Source: Hetaerina americana (taxonomy: Eukaryota > Arthropoda > Insecta > Odonata > Calopterygidae). Taken from it: a stretch of DNA of 64,000 nt. The stretch is from contig JAKTNV010000167.1 in the NCBI GenBank assembly GCA_022747635.1, forward strand, positions 62,001 through 126,000. Direction: 5' to 3'. The notes under the pieces are model-generated. The model saw only the letters and a program-made list of their open reading frames with translations. It was not told where the DNA came from and searched no databases. The position numbers and the translations under genes were made by a program. Positions 60,330 to 64,000 of the stretch are shown here, piece by piece (within the stretch, counting starts at the first letter, position 1; each line of letters starts with the position of its first letter).

Positions 60330-60950
60330 ATATGACGTCTTTTGCGACGTCAACACGGTCTCTTTTTTGCATGAAATTTTGAACCAACTTTGCTGCTACA
60401 CGACGGAAACCCAAATCATTAACCACAATGTCTTGGGCGGATCCATAGGCAATGTTCAAGTCCTCCGCTATTTCTCTGATGGTTAATTTGCGGTTATTGA
60501 CCAACATTTCTTTTACTTTATCAATTTTTTCACCGACTTTCGATGTCGATGGTCTGCCACTGCGTTCATCATCTTCGATTGACTCACGACCACTTCTGAA
60601 CCGCTCGTGCCACTGGTAAACGACCGTTTTTTTTAGAGAATCGTTGCCGAAACACTTTTCTAACATTTCCAACGTCCGTGCGCCACTAAATCCGTTTTTT
60701 ACGCAAAATTTAATACAAGTTCGTTGTTGCAAATTTAAATCCATTTCTGCAATTGTAAAAAATCGCCAACACACACAGAGATAGATGTACTCTTGGCTAC
60801 GTAACTTTTGCAAATGTCAAGTTATGACACTAAGATTTAAAGGGAATATCAACAACAGATATACCAATTTAACAAAAAAAACAGAACTCAAATCGGAACG
60901 ATGGGAGCGCCACACGGTGGTTATTCCGGGAACTTTTTGATCAATGTAGT
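60330..60950 (-). mobile_element. mariner-family transposon, 5' half only
   Basis: Minus strand: a terminal-repeat-like end (CTACATTGATCAAAAAGTTC, near 60930-60949), a leader, then the transposase N-terminus from the ATG at about 60743 (MDLNLQQRTCIKFCVKNGFS). This carries the helix-turn-helix DNA-binding region (NDSLKKTVVYQWHERFRSG), the GRPSTSK linker and IREIAEDLNIAYGSAQ. The frame is open for about 137 codons and then ends in TA-rich DNA, so the entire catalytic DDD half and the 3' terminal repeat are missing. It differs clearly from the mariner copies at 22 and 45 kb. Confidence 0.88.
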
Positions 60951-60978
60951 ATATATATACTAATATACTAGCTGAATA

Positions 60979-60994
60979 CCCGGCTTTGCACGGG
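60979..60994 (-). terminator. Helitron 3' terminal hairpin
   Basis: A 16-nt imperfect palindrome (CCCG...CGGG with an inner GC/GC pair), 7 bp from the CTAG end. In Helitrons the 3' hairpin is thought to signal the end of rolling-circle transfer. Confidence 0.85.
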
Positions 60995-61078
60995 TTAGGG
61001 AGAAACAATAATATAAATATACTACATAAATAAAACCAACAAATTATAAAGTACAATAATACACTGCTTCATACAAAT

Positions 61079-62690
61079 TTAAGAATCTTTTTTAATTAAC
61101 ACCTGTTTATAAACTACATTTTTTGTTTCATATCCAGGAGAAAGAATATATAAATTTTTAGGCGAACCTACTCTGGAGCAAGCAACATAAAGTTTCCCGT
61201 GGCTAAAACATGGCGATCTTAGATCAACGCCACGAAACTTTAAAGACTGTCCCTGTGATTTATTAATGGTAATTGAAAAAGCTAGCCGGACTGGAAACTG
61301 TAATCTTTTAAAGTTGAAGGGAAGATCAGTTGGGATTAGAGGTATCCGTGGAATAAATATTATTTCACCTTTTCCTTTTCCAGTTAAAATGACTGCCTGG
61401 ATTATATTTTTCATTAATTTTGTCACACACAATCGTGTCCCATTGCAGAGTTTTGGTGGATCTAAATTTCGCAATAAAATGATTGAAGATCCTACTTTAA
61501 GTATAAGGCGATGTTGTGGCAATCCAGCTGGATCAAGTGAATTTAGGAATTCCGTTGGATAATTGACGGCTTCGTCAGCATCCACTACGGTATCAACCGA
61601 TTTATATTCAATCACGTCTCCTGGCAGCATGGCTAGTATCTCCTTGTTAATTTCATTAACATCATCGTTCTTAGGAGCAAGAATGGCTCTTTCTCGCAAC
61701 CATTCTAAACTTTTATAATTTTGATTAACGTTAGGATAGACTGCTTGTATCATATCGCGGACAGTTTTCACCGATACACATAAATCTGATGACAATTTTA
61801 TCATACCACTTATCTTTTCCAATCTCCAAAATTTATTTGCAAAATTTTGAGCATTCCCATCTCTTAAGAGGATTCGCATGTTTTGTTTAAGGCTAATTTC
61901 TTGGACATGATTCCATAGAACAGAATGTTTTAAACAGGCATAAATTTCATAGGCTGGAGTCGATTTTGGAATGACAGGCAGAGTTTGACGGAAGTCTACA
62001 CACAGGAGTACAAGAGCTCCTCCCATTAAACTGCAGTTTCCTCTAAGATCTTGAAGTGTTGCGTTGAGGGCCTCAAGAGATTTTTTATGAGCCATCGTAC
62101 ACTCATCCCATACTATCAATTTACATTCTATAAGAACTTGTGCCTGGCCGCTTGTTTTATTTATATGACATGTGGGATTTTTCTTGTCGGGAAATATTAA
62201 GTGGCAACTTAAGGGCAGAGTGGGCTGTTCCTCCTCCTTCCATTAATGTCGCTGCAATACCTGAAGATGCAACGGCTAGAGCAATTTCTCCATGAACCCT
62301 GATTTCAGCGAGAACTAAATTAATTAAAAATGTTTTTCCCGTGCCACCAGCAGCATCAAGAAAAATGATACCTCCTTCTTGTTTATCTACTTGATCCATT
62401 ATTGTTTCGTACGCGAATTTCTGATCTTCATTAAGAAGTGGCCTTTTATCCGCGATGTATGCTTCTAAGTCTAAGACATTGTAGCTAGTTTCACGTATAT
62501 AATCTGGATAAAATACACCCTGTTGATCTTGTACAGGTCCAAAAAGACCGAGTTCCACTAAAGTCTTGTTAACCATGGTGATACACTTTTCCTCCAAAAT
62601 AATCAAAGTTTTATTAAAAATGTCGGAGTTAAACGTAATATCCAATGTAGGATTTTCACTTCGAACTTTAGCCAGTATATCCTCACTCAT
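61079..62690 (-). pseudogene. Helitron PIF1-type helicase, one frameshift
   Basis: Superfamily 1 helicase that would unwind DNA during rolling-circle transposition. The upstream frame (62157-62690) includes LNEDQKFAYETIMDQV and the Walker A DAAGGTGKTFLINLV. The downstream frame (61079-62119 and a little upstream) has the Walker B VWDECTMAHK, VDFRQTLPV, LKQNMR, the long central insert, then INKSQGQSL and YVACSRVGSPKNLYIL. A single-base loss near 62180 separates the halves; otherwise the frame is intact, so decay is recent. The residues before DFRQ read CV where GG is usual. The protein ends in Lys-Asp-Ser close to the element's 3' end. Confidence 0.92.
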
Positions 62691-62733
62691 TGATTCTTTA
62701 TATTTTTCCGATAATGTTTTTGGGTTAGATGGA

Positions 62734-63081
62734 TTACAGGAGGTTGTAGCATAGTTGGAAAAATGCTGTTAAAGTTGTGTTTGGCGGCTGATCAATCACT
62801 CTTGCGGCACTATCAGTTGAGAAGTATACTCGTTGACCGTTTTCTAAATGAATGCTAAGGTGAACCACAGTAGGATACCGATCATTACGCCTGGCCTCAC
62901 GTTGTTGTTGTGTTTCAGAGGCTCTGGTTTTTGCAGCCCTGTTTCTCATTTCTTGGAGTCTGGCTTCACGGTGTTCTGCTGTTTCTGAATTTATAGATCT
63001 TGCAACTCTTTCACGTATCGTTGCTAATCTTTTATCTCTTTCTTCATTACTTTCAATAGCTTTACGTTTTTTTGGAGGCAT
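62734..63081 (-). pseudogene. Helitron protein N-terminus, truncated by deletion
   Basis: Starts at the ATG 63079-63081 (MPPKKRKAIESNEERDKR). The Arg/Glu-rich repeated stretch RAAKTRASETQQQREARR is typical of the start of Helitron Rep/helicase proteins in arthropods. It continues to ENGQRVYFSTDSAARVIDQP and NTTLTAFFQLC, then passes out of frame into the pre-helicase segment (CNPSNPKTLSEKYKESMSED) near 62757. The roughly one thousand residues normally between these, including the HUH Rep nuclease, are missing. Confidence 0.85.
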
Positions 63082-63404
63082 TGTTAAGCAATTATAATCT
63101 AAAAAATAAAAAGCAAATGTAATCAAAAAACCGTTTTTTTTTATTAATATTGATTAGATTTTCAAATTTTTATTAATATTGATTTGATGTTCAATTGTTT
63201 TTGTTTCTAGTTTAAAATTACCAAGTGTCGGTTAAGTGAGAAATTTTTTTGATGGTCAATTGTTTTTGTTTATAATTCTATATTATCAAGTGTCGGTTAA
63301 GTAAGAAATTTCTTTTTTTTTGTTTCTATGACAGCAAAAAAGTAAACAAATTACACACATACAAACAAACACTCTCCTTCATATATATAGATATATATAT
63401 ATAT

Positions 63405-63681
63405 GTGGGTCGCGGTAGTCCATTGGGTAGAGCGTTGGGCTGCTGACCGGAGGGTCCCGGGTTCGATTCCCGGGCAAGGTACTCTGGGCACCGGCAGCTC
63501 CACCCAAGCTAAAGTGATTTTTCGGGTACCAGATCTTCCTGGGAAACCATAACCGGCACAGGGAAAGGAACTGGCCCCCCTACCCTGATGTGTGAATTTT
63601 CATACGCCGTATAGGGCTTAGTACTGGGTGATCTCTACCATCACCTACTAAACCGACCTTCGGGTTGATTACTGTGTTTAT

Positions 63682-63686
<5 letters not shown>
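63405..63686 (+). repeat. tRNA-derived SINE (second family), full length
   Basis: The head has an A box (TAGTCCATTGG, 63416-63426) and a B box (GGTTCGATTCC, 63460-63470) spaced as in a tRNA, i.e. an internal RNA polymerase III promoter. The body runs through CCACCCAAGCTAAAGTG, CCGGCACAGGGAAAGGAACT and ACCGACCTTCGGGTTGATT to GTGTTTATGGTT, followed directly by (TA)n. A 5'-truncated copy of the same family is at 56801-57010. Confidence 0.9.
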
Positions 63687-63761
<75 letters not shown>

Positions 63762-63765
63762 TATA
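63687..63765. repeat. (TA)n microsatellite, SINE tail
   Basis: TA tract with one TG interruption, starting exactly where the SINE body ends, as in the other copy of this family. Confidence 0.95.
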
Positions 63766-64000
63766 AGTTAAGGGTAATGATAGGAGCTCAAGTCCACTTG
63801 CCTTTCAAAGTGCTTCCGTTTTAAGCCACCTTGAGCTTATAGAGTCAAACAAACACCCAATAAGCCTTTTGCTACACTAAATACTCCTCAGCTGACGATT
63901 TCTTTGGGCGGAAGCAAAATTTCAATACAGCGTATTGCCCTTCAAGTGTTAAAGAGGGCAAATTAAAGATGTATTTCAAAAGGCGACGGCTCATGCTGAC
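63766..64000. other. Right edge, nothing recognised
   Basis: Unique-looking sequence after the SINE tail with no ORF or motif I can assign. Confidence 0.4.

Larger units (their letters stand above)
60968..63391 (-). mobile_element. Helitron with both termini, internal Rep deletion
   Basis: Minus-strand rolling-circle transposon of 2424 bp. The 5' end reads TCTATATATATGAAGG and is preceded by A. The 3' end reads CCCGTGCAAAGCCGGG (hairpin), then TATTCAGCTAG, followed by T. This matches Helitron rules (5' TC, 3' CTRR preceded by a hairpin, insertion between A and T, no target duplication). The N-terminal protein start and the helicase remain, but the Rep endonuclease between them is deleted, so the copy is non-autonomous. 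It sits in a (TA)n tract next to a SINE. Confidence 0.9.

Noticed and set aside
63405..63480. Functional tRNA gene
   Set aside because: Although A and B boxes are good, it continues into a repeated SINE body with a second copy in the window.

Overview
This window is nuclear DNA from an animal, most likely an insect or another arthropod. The evidence is widely spaced exons with GT-AG introns, an mGluR-type receptor gene, a SIAH-type ubiquitin ligase exon, AT-rich non-coding DNA with many long (TA)n tracts, and a typical arthropod mobilome (RTE and Tx1-like LINEs, mariner, Helitron, tRNA-derived SINEs). Nothing bacterial, viral or organellar was recognised, and the species cannot be named from the sequence alone. 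Layout. Bases 1-13.8 kb hold no gene I can recognise, only AT-rich DNA with a few GC-rich islands. A 5'-truncated, frameshifted RTE LINE lies at 13.8-15.0 kb. From 29.8 kb down to 21.3 kb, on the minus strand, are the first three recognisable coding exons of a group I-like metabotropic glutamate receptor. They give 345 complete codons: signal peptide plus the first part of the Venus-flytrap ligand-binding domain. All splice phases agree, and the rest of the gene must lie beyond the window's left edge or in a part of 1-21 kb I could not recognise. Its second intron carries a deleted mariner and an RTE fragment. From 30 to 35 kb the DNA is non-coding, with a degraded LINE, a 50-bp inverted repeat and a compound microsatellite. 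At 35.8-42.4 kb a tandem array of a tRNA-derived SINE (457-bp period) is interrupted by an apparently intact 5.56-kb Tx1-like LINE (ORF1 with a zinc knuckle, ORF2 with endonuclease and reverse transcriptase). The LINE sits exactly in the tRNA-like A-box region and is flanked by a 6-bp target-site duplication. A mariner remnant (45 kb) and a single long exon of a divergent SIAH-family RING ubiquitin ligase (48.6-49.5 kb) follow. From 56.7 kb to the right edge is a dense transposon cluster whose pieces are joined by (TA)n tracts: SINE, RTE fragment, a 3-kb RTE LINE carrying a SINE insertion with a 12-bp duplication, a mariner fragment, a Helitron with both termini but its Rep region deleted, and another full-length SINE. 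How the parts relate. The two host genes (receptor and ubiquitin ligase) have no evident functional link. Most of the biology visible here is transposon-on-transposon insertion. The most notable case is the intact Tx1-like LINE: its insertion point, lack of a poly(A) tail, and a 5' end that resembles a tRNA 5' end together suggest a tRNA-targeting retrotransposon that landed in a tRNA-derived SINE. That is an inference and needs comparison with other genomic copies.
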